DNA of 64,000 bases from Coemansia sp. RSA 487 (taxonomy: Eukaryota; Kickxellomycota; Kickxellomycetes; Kickxellales; Kickxellaceae), in the NCBI GenBank assembly GCA_027577595.1, contig JANBRJ010000002.1, positions 248,001 to 312,000 on the forward strand, given 5' to 3'. Every line of letters starts with the position of its first letter. Position 1 is the first letter of the stretch. Shown here piece after piece: positions 32,101 through 40,492 of this stretch. The translations under genes and the position numbers were made by a program. The notes beneath the pieces are model-generated. The model made no database searches and was not told where the DNA came from. It saw only the letters and a list, made by a program, of their open reading frames with translations.

Positions 32101-34947
32101 GCCAGCGATCGTGAACATGGCAATTCATCGCCAGATGCTGTTGGTGGGAGCCAAATTGTCAGCAGAACGCCCCTTGCTCTGGTTGTTCGAGTCAAGCGGC
32201 CTTCTAGCAGCAGCATCCTTGTTGAAGTAAAAGGCAACCGCTTTGATTCTCCGCAATGGATTGAATACACAAATACCGCCAGTATCACTGCAAGTGGGTT
32301 TTCGGCTCTGATAGATGCGATACAAACCGCTTCTGACACAAACGCCGCACAAGGTCTCCCCGAGCAGGTCTACAAGCAGGCTGAGTGCCTGCGCTGCAGC
32401 TGGCATGGGTTCATCGACCACGAGCGCACGGCTTTTGATGCCCTCCCCGATGACAAGGAGTTTATTTTGCTACCTCCGCCGCCAAAGAAACTGCAATGTC
32501 CGCAGTGTAAACGCGAGTATTTGCGAGAGTTTTATGCTGACGACGAGAGGCGTGAGCCGACCAACGATGGCGGAAATAGCACACAGAATGATGTAAAGCC
32601 AATTTGGAAGCGGTCGTTTGTGTCTCGCAGGAATCGCCCGGGCTCGGCAAAAAGGAAGACCAATGGAATGGCGGCAGCAGAGAACGAACATATTGCCAGG
32701 CGTGCAAGACAGATCGCCGAGGCGCGGGAGATTGCCCATCAGGAAATTGAGAGGCTTGGGGCAGCTGCTGTTAGTGGATCGCTTCCGTTTGTGGAGGCAA
32801 CGAATGCGATTGAGCTGTTTTTGCAGCTCAGCGTGTTTGAAGCAGACGGTGAAAGGCTGAAGCGCTGGGTGCCTGCTGGTTTGGTACGCCAAGTTTATCC
32901 GATGACTCCTGGTGGTCAACTATCGCAAGCCAGCAGACCATCAAGCAGTAGCAATCGTGGCAGCGGTACTGGCAGCAAGCCGCTGTCTGGAAGCAAATGG
33001 GGCTTCTCATCTCTCCTTGGAAGTACCACGAGCCCGGTGGCAGTAGGCGACAGCGAGAAGGATGAGAGGCTAGAGGGGATACCCGAGGACGAGAGGCGTG
33101 CCCACGTTATCCAGTCCGATTGGCAGGCAAGCACGGCTCTGGTGCCTGCGATTGCCGAGCAAGCGGTATATCTGGCGTTGAGCTCGCACGCGATCTATGT
33201 GTTTTCGTTGACATGGGATGCGCTTGACGAGGCGACAATGGCGAGACGTGCGGAGATGGATCTGCAGCCGGAGCAGCACCTTGGCCTCTTGTTCTCGATC
33301 TCGCTAGCGTCGCTGGGTCGTATCGACATTGGTCCCAATCGACAGTACCTTGCACTCCATTCGTCGCTATTGACGCTCGAGGAGAAGACGACGTGCAAGC
33401 GATGGGGTTCAAGCAAGCTACAGCAGCTTCTTACGACTACGTATGCCTCGTACCCAGTACATGGGTGCTCTGCCGACCACAGCGCGCTTGCGGATGCAAA
33501 GAACCTTGAAAAGAGCTTGTATACGAACGGGTATCTTGCCAAGACGAACAACCTCCGCACTGCACAGCATGCGCCGAGATGTACGACATTCCAAGGCAGC
33601 ATCGTTTCGTCTTGCGTTTTTCTGATCCGCGACCGGCTTGCGTGCTCCGACCTTCTAGACTCGCTAGTAGAAATCGGGTACGAGACCAACGTGTTGAATT
33701 CGGATGTCGCTGGGATGGGAAGTGGGAGGCTGCGCGCGATCAATCATGACGTTGAGTGGGCAATGCACCACCTGGTGCAACAGGTATTTCTCCGGTCGAC
33801 GACGTTTGATGCTATTGATGACGATGATGATGATGACGAAGACGCCGCCAATATTGGCGACAGTGATAGGAATAGCGACGCTAGAGCTACTGCCGACACA
33901 GCAGCAACAGCAACAGCAGGGGCAGCGTCAGTAGGCGCCATGTCGAAGAAACTGGTACTTGAGAATCGCAAGCGCGCACTGCGCCTTCTACGTCACGAGC
34001 TTCTTTGCTCGCGCAGTTGCCAACAGCCTGGCGCGCTTGTGGATGCATCGAGCGGCGACAATGTCATTGTGGATAAAGTGACATATGAGTTTCTTAAGCT
34101 GTACTTTTGCGTTGGATGCGTTTATACACCCATAGGCGGATCTGTTTCACAAATCAGTGCTGTTGCTGCTTCAGCGCCTGATGGTACAACAGGGATATTG
34201 CCGCTAACACTCGTTGGATCACCGCAGTTTATTTACCTTGTGCGCGAACGCGTTGATGTATGGCCACCTCCAGTTCCTGATCTTCGCTTTCTTTACCGCA
34301 AATGGCAGCGCATTGCACCACCGACCATTGTTACATCCAACCCTGATACATATGATCCACAGGCACTGACGGAGGAGCTTTCTCGCAGATCGAATGCCCC
34401 AAGCTCGGCATCAACAGCTACTTCCAGACCCATATCTTCATCAACTTCGGCAGCAAACAGCATGGGGAACCATGCTTCTGGCTCGTCTACTGTACGGGAT
34501 GAGCGGCAAATGATTGGCGACAACAAAACACATTCTGCGGACCCTGAACAGCAACTAATATCCAGTGCTGTTACCCAGTATGATAGCATTATCCATGCCC
34601 GCCCTATCGCTGATGTATGCCAGATCACATTGCTTTCAAAGTCGGTGGCAGTTTCCCCACAGCAGCAAGCTTCAGCATCATCTCCACCTGCCAGTGCCTC
34701 TAGTGAAAAGCAACCACGTTCCAGCCCAACTGATGAGGTTTTTGGCTGCACAGGCTCAGGTTGGCATGCTATGGTACATATCAAATTTGCAAATGCCACA
34801 AATGAAATCCATGCTAGCACAGACCCTGCTATGCATGGCTGGAGCATTTGGTTTGCCACCCAGGCAAGCGCAGAAGAGTGTGTTGAGGCTTTGGCTGCTC
34901 TTGCCAAGAGTTCTGGAGCTACTGATGTTGAAATCTGTGTTGCCTAA
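29149..34947 (+). CDS. Large LRR protein of STK11IP (LIP1) type
   Basis: 1932 residues in a single exon. Residues ~90-130 and 230-300 form a helical/LRR cap; clear leucine-rich repeats run from ~325 to 465 (LDLSRNPGIDLTPLS, LDLRGNAITSV, LDLSDNRIDDVSGL, LDISDNRLDSWAAI, LDIRGNPF), closed by a capping segment that reads PLVLDGHG. This order (LRR then a LLDG-like cap) matches STK11IP and is related to nischarin. Around 1080-1130 are two CxxC pairs (CLRC and CPQC) that may bind zinc. The middle is Ser-rich disorder. The C-terminal half has repeated PH-like strands and several acidic Asp runs, and ends with VHIKFANATNEIHAST and a helix. In animals STK11IP binds LKB1 and lysosomal proteins; function here is unknown. 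Confidence 0.78.
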   Translation: MSSLDTRAAAQVCKIATDLATNEPHILVTSPLQRSHGTQGLSRRTSLLGSALVSLFQAPTQALAHTLFGTAADQDAAHSHLHPLQSTALSSGRASKQAMVWLSWDDCRCLVRVFRYFEYVDALGKPTSLVDTLVSRLTAGEAAKSPAMDRPSESGATWSQGSGGGAGGGGGLNSAKAAGGSASGGASRLWGWGIASSNGSNNNNDGVDGHREESNGSAATTTSNGTHREEQVRTAAWQLLSSTFARATALRISAEAEEVAESDAQAVLTWFPRLEYLDIQSIPHAALRFWEAWMPDRLTCLKVEYAGLALDKVLGLRDAGGQQLWSHLVLLDLSRNPGIDLTPLSTMLPNLLPNVSRMSLAYCELESVPSSLVNLYSLSWLDLRGNAITSVTDISLKLGSIVRLDLSDNRIDDVSGLRRLWALEALDISDNRLDSWAAILVLRNMPSLSSLDIRGNPFTQEDCQKCRPQIFSAFDHRDIPLVLDGHGPTRQERREMARIPRVATGHHVSATATAPGVPAKRTYRAKVAVIEESADADLESDDGGGIDIADNESGGDGDGDGPESEYTAGSSTREAKDTSSPVRASILGPPEKTPHVLRAAELMAAHRRSNAANKLNPSLLATSPSSASPQLISMKSRPRTKRRATATTLGGLAGSGKGGGASHGGTAEQRAAAYFVPSSYNGRPASPAPSSLAPSMRTGASFLRDPEKYRRRVEMMRAEAGSSWLRAFAELQFQSRETSPGSPLIRQGSHFGQVQSSDYPFNPPAAQDGPGSDSISIKSDSRDPPHPTSSLRQDTNSSSNSDLSHEISDTQLPSFLFPRRKPATRKKEIPRLPHYSPEDEIHKDQDTNRVMSPQQAEASVVGLGIVDSEGGSLGSESTSSLGSPSSSQGSLAKNGSSGRGSGENISSSSVAQLQHANELARLRKGDSVRAALTDDIDVTHYGFVPILETSFADDRTVSVGSRVVQRMNANDRSVYVTSSELVEVASDREHGNSSPDAVGGSQIVSRTPLALVVRVKRPSSSSILVEVKGNRFDSPQWIEYTNTASITASGFSALIDAIQTASDTNAAQGLPEQVYKQAECLRCSWHGFIDHERTAFDALPDDKEFILLPPPPKKLQCPQCKREYLREFYADDERREPTNDGGNSTQNDVKPIWKRSFVSRRNRPGSAKRKTNGMAAAENEHIARRARQIAEAREIAHQEIERLGAAAVSGSLPFVEATNAIELFLQLSVFEADGERLKRWVPAGLVRQVYPMTPGGQLSQASRPSSSSNRGSGTGSKPLSGSKWGFSSLLGSTTSPVAVGDSEKDERLEGIPEDERRAHVIQSDWQASTALVPAIAEQAVYLALSSHAIYVFSLTWDALDEATMARRAEMDLQPEQHLGLLFSISLASLGRIDIGPNRQYLALHSSLLTLEEKTTCKRWGSSKLQQLLTTTYASYPVHGCSADHSALADAKNLEKSLYTNGYLAKTNNLRTAQHAPRCTTFQGSIVSSCVFLIRDRLACSDLLDSLVEIGYETNVLNSDVAGMGSGRLRAINHDVEWAMHHLVQQVFLRSTTFDAIDDDDDDDEDAANIGDSDRNSDARATADTAATATAGAASVGAMSKKLVLENRKRALRLLRHELLCSRSCQQPGALVDASSGDNVIVDKVTYEFLKLYFCVGCVYTPIGGSVSQISAVAASAPDGTTGILPLTLVGSPQFIYLVRERVDVWPPPVPDLRFLYRKWQRIAPPTIVTSNPDTYDPQALTEELSRRSNAPSSASTATSRPISSSTSAANSMGNHASGSSTVRDERQMIGDNKTHSADPEQQLISSAVTQYDSIIHARPIADVCQITLLSKSVAVSPQQQASASSPPASASSEKQPRSSPTDEVFGCTGSGWHAMVHIKFANATNEIHASTDPAMHGWSIWFATQASAEECVEALAALAKSSGATDVEICVA

Positions 34948-35450
34948 ATTAGCCAATTCTCTTTTTAATTTTAATGTTGCTCATATTATGCTGCAATTAC
35001 TCTGTTTTTTTTCTGTACAACATATATATTTCCCTAATATTATATATTGCTTTAATTTTTATAAACTTGATATCTTGTATATTCAAAGAGTATTTCAAAT
35101 AGAAAATATTTTTACAACATTTTATATTTACTGTTTTGCTGCTGCTAAGCTGACAAGTATACATTCCACTAATAATACATATTATGATATGGCTATTACA
35201 GTTCTAACCAAGTGTGTGATTATGACTGGGAAAAGTGGACCCCAGACTTGCTGTAGATCAGTGCATTCAATAGCTGAAGATGTTGCTGTGGATACTGTGT
35301 TTGCAGCACAGTTGCTAGATTTAAGCTTTGATAGTATTTTTTAGTTTCAAAAAATAGAAAGAACTAAATAAAATAACTAAAATTCATCAATTATATAAGC
35401 ACTCAACATTAGATCATATGTAATTGGCTAATCACTGTTATGTGCTAAAA

Positions 35451-35500
35451 CTGTTGGCAGACTCATAATGTGATTAACTCATTTGTGAATTTGCCAACAG
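35451..35500. repeat. Short inverted repeat
   Basis: CTGTTGGCA at 35451-35459 and its exact reverse complement at 35492-35500, with a 32-base AT-rich loop. It could be a hairpin or the ends of a tiny non-coding repeat; no second copy was seen here. Confidence 0.6.
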
Positions 35501-36533
35501 CCCACCACACTTGCACATAAATTATATCTCGCTGACTAACATCTCAAAGAGAATATTAAAGAATGATAAGACAAGAAATAAGTGAAAAGGAATAAGTGTG
35601 ATAATGATTAGGGTAACAAGTTGCTAAGTTTATTGTAACATGATTTCCACTACAGTAGGGGTTGTCATGCTAATATTAGCTTCTTTGAGTATGGCATGGT
35701 ACTTTTTAGCTAAAACACCAGGTAATGATGTGTAGCTGTTTAATCCTAGCAAATAAAGGAATAAATAGTGCAAAATTGGCAGTGTCCATGGATGCTACTT
35801 GCTCCGTTTATTCCCCAAGGAGAATAAACCTTATAAACATTACATCCTGTATACCATACTTGGTATAAGCAACATATATATATTAAGAAAGCTTTTTCAA
35901 CAAATAGTGTGCATCTACCACCCTTGTCTAGCCAAAGCTAAGGTGATTCTGATTAGATAATTAACCCATCACACTCTACCACTCTTTGGAATTTTATTTG
36001 TTATATGTATTTTTGAATTTGCGCTAAATATATACATTCCTTTATTGGGCTTAGCTACTTTAAAAATATACATCTTATTATATGACATGCCTATTTATTT
36101 TATTTGCCTTCTAACTTACTATGGTTTCTCTATTTTTAAATTTTATTCATACAAGTTAAATGCAACTTAGATTTCGTTCTATTCAAACAATATTACCCAA
36201 AAGCTATCTTTGACTTTATTATTTTTTACTTATTATACTTTTGGTTGGAGAATACAATGTGCAATTGGGAAATGCTTCCTATTTAATACTGTATAAATTT
36301 ATATTCTACATGCTCAAATCTACTCAGGGAAATGAATATACAAGCTATATATAAATCCCCCAATGACCGATTATCACTATTATGAATATTCCAACATATT
36401 TGTATTTCACCAAGGAAGAATAACCAGAGACAAAACATATATAAAGTGATAGATGTTGCCACAGTTTGCTAAAAAATTATTGCATAAATCATCACCATCT
36501 TACTAGTTGCAATTTATAACATAAGCAGTAAAT

Positions 36534-36695
36534 ATGGACGGCCAACCAAAACAGCGGACTGTTGTGCGCAAACAAGGGGTAGAGAATCTGAGAACTGAGA
36601 AACTAGCAGAGCCTCAACCAGGGCAGACTCAAGGAGAAAAGACCTTAAAACATAAAGCAAAACGGGAAGATTTGAGAGGAAAAACAGCGAACTGA
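36534..36695 (+). CDS. Short open frame of coding-like composition (53 residues)
   Basis: ATG at 36534, TGA at 36693-36695. It stands out because it is richer in G+C than the surrounding AT-rich island. The product starts MDGQPKQRTVVRKQGVENL and is strongly basic and hydrophilic (many Lys, Arg, Gln), with no hydrophobic segment. I do not recognise it. It may be a chance frame, a small gene, or an exon whose partners I cannot see. Confidence 0.22.
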   Translation: MDGQPKQRTVVRKQGVENLRTEKLAEPQPGQTQGEKTLKHKAKREDLRGKTAN

Positions 36696-37044
36696 GGATG
36701 CAACTAACAGAAATACTTGCGGTGTGATACGAAATCTAATTACCGGATGTATGTTTACCACTATTTAACAGCATGCCATGTCATCACAGATAGATAGACT
36801 TTTCTCCTCTGGGTTCCGGCTTCAGTTTTTATAATATACTTTTATTCATATTAAATGCGGCAACAAGCTATTTCAGTTTTGTCTCTTTTCTATATTTCAG
36901 CTCTATAGCTCATTTGGCTACCTCAACATAATTAATATAGTTGTCAACAGCCACAAGCTTTGCTTTTCATAGTGTTTGTAAGCTGATGCAAATAAACTAA
37001 GTTACATAACCACGTATTAAACGGGACTAGACATTTATTGTTTC

Positions 37045-38157
37045 TCACAAGTGGGTTGATTCAATCTTCCCGGCCAAGTCGCTCTGTTGGCGGCATAAAG
37101 TGCTATTTGTCTCACTGTCTGATACCTTAGTCACCTTTTCGTATTTAATATTGCCTAAGCGGTCAATAACTTCCTTGTATATCCCCTGGCTCACCAATTT
37201 TGCCATTTTTCTTTCACTGATCTCATCGTCGTCTGAACCGCTGCTGGTACCTGATTCGCTTTCATCGTCTGAGCCTGGTGCATCATCTAAAAAGTCATCA
37301 TTTGCTGTGAATGGCTGGTGGTTTGGGTTTCGGGGTATATCTTCATCCTCGTTGGAGCCATCTGTGCCGCTACTTGTGCTTCCATGAGAAATACTTGTGT
37401 GGTCGCCAAGCTTTTTCTGCTCACGCAGCATCGCCTCGTGGTCCATCATTGCCATCCACTGGTTTTGCACTTCGATGACCTGGGTATTATCCTCGCAGGC
37501 TGCATACTTTTTCAGCAATGGAGCATTTATCTCCCTGAACGCGTGACCCCACTTGAATTTGCTCATCAAATGATCGCCTATCTCATTCCAGCCAACAACA
37601 TAGAACGCCGCAGCCAGAGCCTCGACGCAGTTCAGCCGCCAGGGCTTGCCGTAGTTCACTGGGTTTGCAGCCACCAGATAAGGGAGAAGGCGGTTATGGC
37701 GTGCTTTTATCCGACTAAATGGGACTTCATCCAGCCTGGCCCACGAACAGTCGATCATTGCGGCGCCGTGCTGTTCCATTATAGATAAATCGGCCCGAGA
37801 CACTACTTGCTTTCCTTCGGGGCTCATTACAATACCCTTGAACACATATCCAAGACGGAACTCCTTCACGAGTCCCATGCGCGCAAGCTTCCTGCCGGAG
37901 CAGCGTTTCGGGTCGCAGTGGTCAAAATCCCACATGCCCAAAGGAACAGTTATTACGGCGTTATTGTTGTTGGGCCCCTCGTCATCTTCATTGTCAGATA
38001 CGTGTTCCAGCTCAGATCGGCCGTCGAGATCGCCAGCCGATACAGCTGCTAAACGCATCGCTAGGCGTCCGCTTGGTTCAGCGTTTTCGTAACGGTGCTT
38101 TGCGCGGTGGTGAGGTGCCTTTCCGCGACCTGCTCCGCCCTTTCGTCCGCCCTTCAT
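37045..38157 (-). CDS. TSR3: 18S rRNA aminocarboxypropyltransferase TSR3
   Basis: 370 residues. TSR3 transfers the 3-amino-3-carboxypropyl group from SAM to a pseudouridine of 18S rRNA, late in 40S subunit maturation in the cytosol. An N-terminal metal-binding-like region (~66-100: MWDFDHCDPKRCSGRKLARM) is followed by the catalytic domain (~105-255: DCSWARLDEVPF, RLLPYLVAANPVNYGKPW and LNCVEALAAAFYVVGW). The C-terminal ~110 residues are acidic and Ser-rich (DDAPGSDDESESGTSSGSDDDE), as in yeast Tsr3. The N-terminal 40 residues are basic. It is divergent from the DCAF7 gene, with 517 bases between the starts. Confidence 0.95.
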   Translation of the reverse strand: MKGGRKGGAGRGKAPHHRAKHRYENAEPSGRLAMRLAAVSAGDLDGRSELEHVSDNEDDEGPNNNNAVITVPLGMWDFDHCDPKRCSGRKLARMGLVKEFRLGYVFKGIVMSPEGKQVVSRADLSIMEQHGAAMIDCSWARLDEVPFSRIKARHNRLLPYLVAANPVNYGKPWRLNCVEALAAAFYVVGWNEIGDHLMSKFKWGHAFREINAPLLKKYAACEDNTQVIEVQNQWMAMMDHEAMLREQKKLGDHTSISHGSTSSGTDGSNEDEDIPRNPNHQPFTANDDFLDDAPGSDDESESGTSSGSDDDEISERKMAKLVSQGIYKEVIDRLGNIKYEKVTKVSDSETNSTLCRQQSDLAGKIESTHL

Positions 38158-38674
38158 TTCTAAAATATCAAAGTAAATTTAAAGAAAAACAAATAAACAA
38201 AGCCACAAATCGCAATACGTAAAAGAATGTACAAAATCAAAAGATGTTCAGAAAAAGCAGAAAGAAAAGCCAAAGCAATATTTTTTTAAAAACTGGTTTC
38301 TTGACCAAAACATAATCACTACTCAGCAGATCAAGCTCAGCCAGAATAGAAATCACTGTTTGGCTTGTATGCTTGATCAAACCATTGTCTGTTGCTTCTG
38401 GCTCACATCCATCCTTTCTCTTCAGCTCGCTTTAACTCCTTGTACTCTTACCATTGCACTTTCTTTGTAGCATTCAACATTTATTGCTGTTTTTCGGCTT
38501 AATCCAAACACCAGAACTCATCAGCTGGCCCAGGATTTCTATAGTCATTAAACGACGCGTGTGCTGCATTCAGCCTTTTTTTTTTACCTGCGTGAATTCG
38601 GCATTACTTGCATCTAGTTAGTGCCCACCCTTGACTTCCAACACATACACATAAGAAATCCAGTAGCAGCAAGA
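38158..38674. other. Divergent promoter between TSR3 and the DCAF7-like gene
   Basis: 517 bases, AT-rich. No gene was seen and no clear TATA element stood out. Confidence 0.5.
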
Positions 38675-40069
38675 ATGAGTAGCGGGAGTCCTTACTATTC
38701 GGTGACTGGAGTAACTCCAGATTCAATGTCGCCGCGAAAAGAAATCTGCAACTATTTCTCAGCATACCCAGTGTATTCTCTGGCATGGTCACGGAGAGAC
38801 GACAGAAACAGTATGTTCCGCATGGCGCTGAGCAGTTTCCTTGAAGAGCCCCAGAACAGGGTGCAGGTCGTCCAGCTGTCCCCACAGCACGATCCAGCGC
38901 ATACACCCGAGCGGCCAGACTTTGGACTGGTCGCAGAAACTACAACAGACTACCCGCTAACCAAGCTTCTCTGGCAACCAATCGCCGGCGGATTTGCCCA
39001 GCCAGACTTGCTTGCAGGTGCGGGTGACTCGTTGCGCATCTGGGAGTGCGAGCAAACCGGCGAGCCTGCCGAAATGGGGCTGTCCAAATCAAATTTGCGG
39101 CCACGCGCAAAGATGGCCACAAGGGCAGATTACTCGGCCCCAGTCACATCGTTTGACTGGAACCAGATCGACCCGCGCCTGATCATTACATCGAGTATCG
39201 ACACAACATGTACCGTCTGGGACATTGAGACACAACAGGCAAAGACACAGCTTATTGCCCACGACCGCGAAGTCTTTGACGTGTCCTTTGTGTCCAACAG
39301 CCAGGATGTGTTCGTATCCGCTGGTGCAGACGGCTCGATCCGCATGTTTGACCTCCGGGCACTCGAACATTCGACCATTCTATATGAGGCTCCGGCAGCA
39401 GTTGCGCCCTCATCGTCAGACCCCAACATCGGCGATTCATCATATTATCCGGAAAACTCGGGCATACCGACAGCACACCTGGCGTCATTTACTCCGCCGC
39501 TCCTGCGCCTGAGCTGCAACGCCCTCGATCCAAACTACATCGCGACATTTGCGCTGGATTCTCACATCGTGAACATCATTGATGTACGAAATCCTGGATC
39601 GGCGGTTGTAAATCTGGTTGGACACCAAGGCCCAATCCACACAGTGTCATGGAGCCCATCGTCACCTAGCCAGCTGTGTTCTGCTGGTGCAGACTCACGG
39701 GTGCTTGTTTGGGATATCCATCAGGCGCTTGCCACACGTCAGCACCAGCAACGGCAGGCAATGGCAGCAGCGGCACAGGCAAAGCAGCTGAGTCGCCTGG
39801 CAGCAACAGACAAAGCGGGTGGCGACCTTGGCGATGATATGCACTCTCCAAAGTCTGCAGCATCGGTTTCGGGTATTCAGACATCCAATGCCATTCAGGC
39901 AGTTGCGCAAGCAGCAGCAGCACAGGCGTTGACCCAGAACCCGTCGAGTGTCGCTCCGTCGCTAACTTATGCCGCCAGGCTTCCGGTCAATTCGCTAGCG
40001 TGGCACAGCAACTCGCCTGAATGGATATCAATTGGATTTGGAAACACTGTCCAGACATTGCGCTTGTAA
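38675..40069 (+). CDS. WD40 protein DCAF7/WDR68/AN11-like
   Basis: 464 residues from the ATG at 38675 (MSSGSPYYSV); the upstream open codons lack an ATG. The start RKEICNYFSAYPVYSLAWSR and the later TSFDWNQIDPRLIITSSIDT, LIAHDREVFDVSF and GADGSIRMFDLRALEHSTI are near-identical in pattern to DCAF7/WDR68. Seven WD repeats are expected and at least five are plain. Compared with animal DCAF7 (342 residues) it has two insertions: one at ~248-282 and an Ala/Gln-rich low-complexity stretch at ~350-430 before the last repeat. DCAF7 is a scaffold for DYRK-type kinases and CUL4-DDB1 in animals and for the MYB/bHLH pathway in plants. The fungal role is less known. Confidence 0.93.
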   Translation: MSSGSPYYSVTGVTPDSMSPRKEICNYFSAYPVYSLAWSRRDDRNSMFRMALSSFLEEPQNRVQVVQLSPQHDPAHTPERPDFGLVAETTTDYPLTKLLWQPIAGGFAQPDLLAGAGDSLRIWECEQTGEPAEMGLSKSNLRPRAKMATRADYSAPVTSFDWNQIDPRLIITSSIDTTCTVWDIETQQAKTQLIAHDREVFDVSFVSNSQDVFVSAGADGSIRMFDLRALEHSTILYEAPAAVAPSSSDPNIGDSSYYPENSGIPTAHLASFTPPLLRLSCNALDPNYIATFALDSHIVNIIDVRNPGSAVVNLVGHQGPIHTVSWSPSSPSQLCSAGADSRVLVWDIHQALATRQHQQRQAMAAAAQAKQLSRLAATDKAGGDLGDDMHSPKSAASVSGIQTSNAIQAVAQAAAAQALTQNPSSVAPSLTYAARLPVNSLAWHSNSPEWISIGFGNTVQTLRL

Positions 40070-40492
40070 AATTACAGAAATATTGATGTTGCGTTGTCGT
40101 TTTTGTTTTGCTTTGTTATTCTTCCATAAATCCATTCTATACCGTGTCTTTGAGCTTTGGCATACAGTTTAGCAAAAGATAGAACAGTTACGATGGGGGG
40201 CCACCATCGAAAATATTGATAATAAAACGAATGCAGTGCTTTCTACTGAGCTAGAGTGGAGTGGTTTGATTTTGCCAGCTGCAAAAATTACACTTGCTGC
40301 TGCGGCAAAATCCGCAAAAAAAAAAAATATATATATATATAAAAAAGCCCTCCACTTTGTGAACTTTTCTCCTTTCCTCTTACATTCCCACAGCTATAAA
40401 GTACACGATCCTTATCCGCTCATTTGTTATTTCATCGATTCATGCCTCTCTTTATAGCCATTTGAATTTGTTGCCTTGGCCAATTAACAACA
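40070..40492. other. Intergenic stretch with RAD26 promoter
   Basis: 423 bases between two plus-strand genes. It holds an A run (40316-40327) directly followed by a (TA)n tract (40328-40341) that serves well as a TATA element. Confidence 0.55.
40328..40344 (+). promoter_or_regulatory. TATA tract of RAD26
   Basis: Alternating TA ending in TATAAAA, about 150 bases upstream of the ATG at 40493. Confidence 0.45.

Larger units (their letters stand above)
34948..37044. other. AT-rich, gene-poor island
   Basis: About 2.1 kb, strikingly A+T-rich compared with its flanks. No transposon domain, long terminal repeat or tRNA is recognisable. It holds a perfect 9-bp inverted repeat (35451-35459 and 35492-35500) and one short open frame with coding-like composition (36534-36695). 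It could be a decayed repeat, but the sequence does not prove it. Confidence 0.6.

Noticed and set aside
35451-35500. TGTTGG...CCAACA ends considered as a long terminal repeat
   Set aside because: The unit is only about 48 bases, no partner copy is seen and no element proteins lie nearby. Kept only as an inverted repeat.
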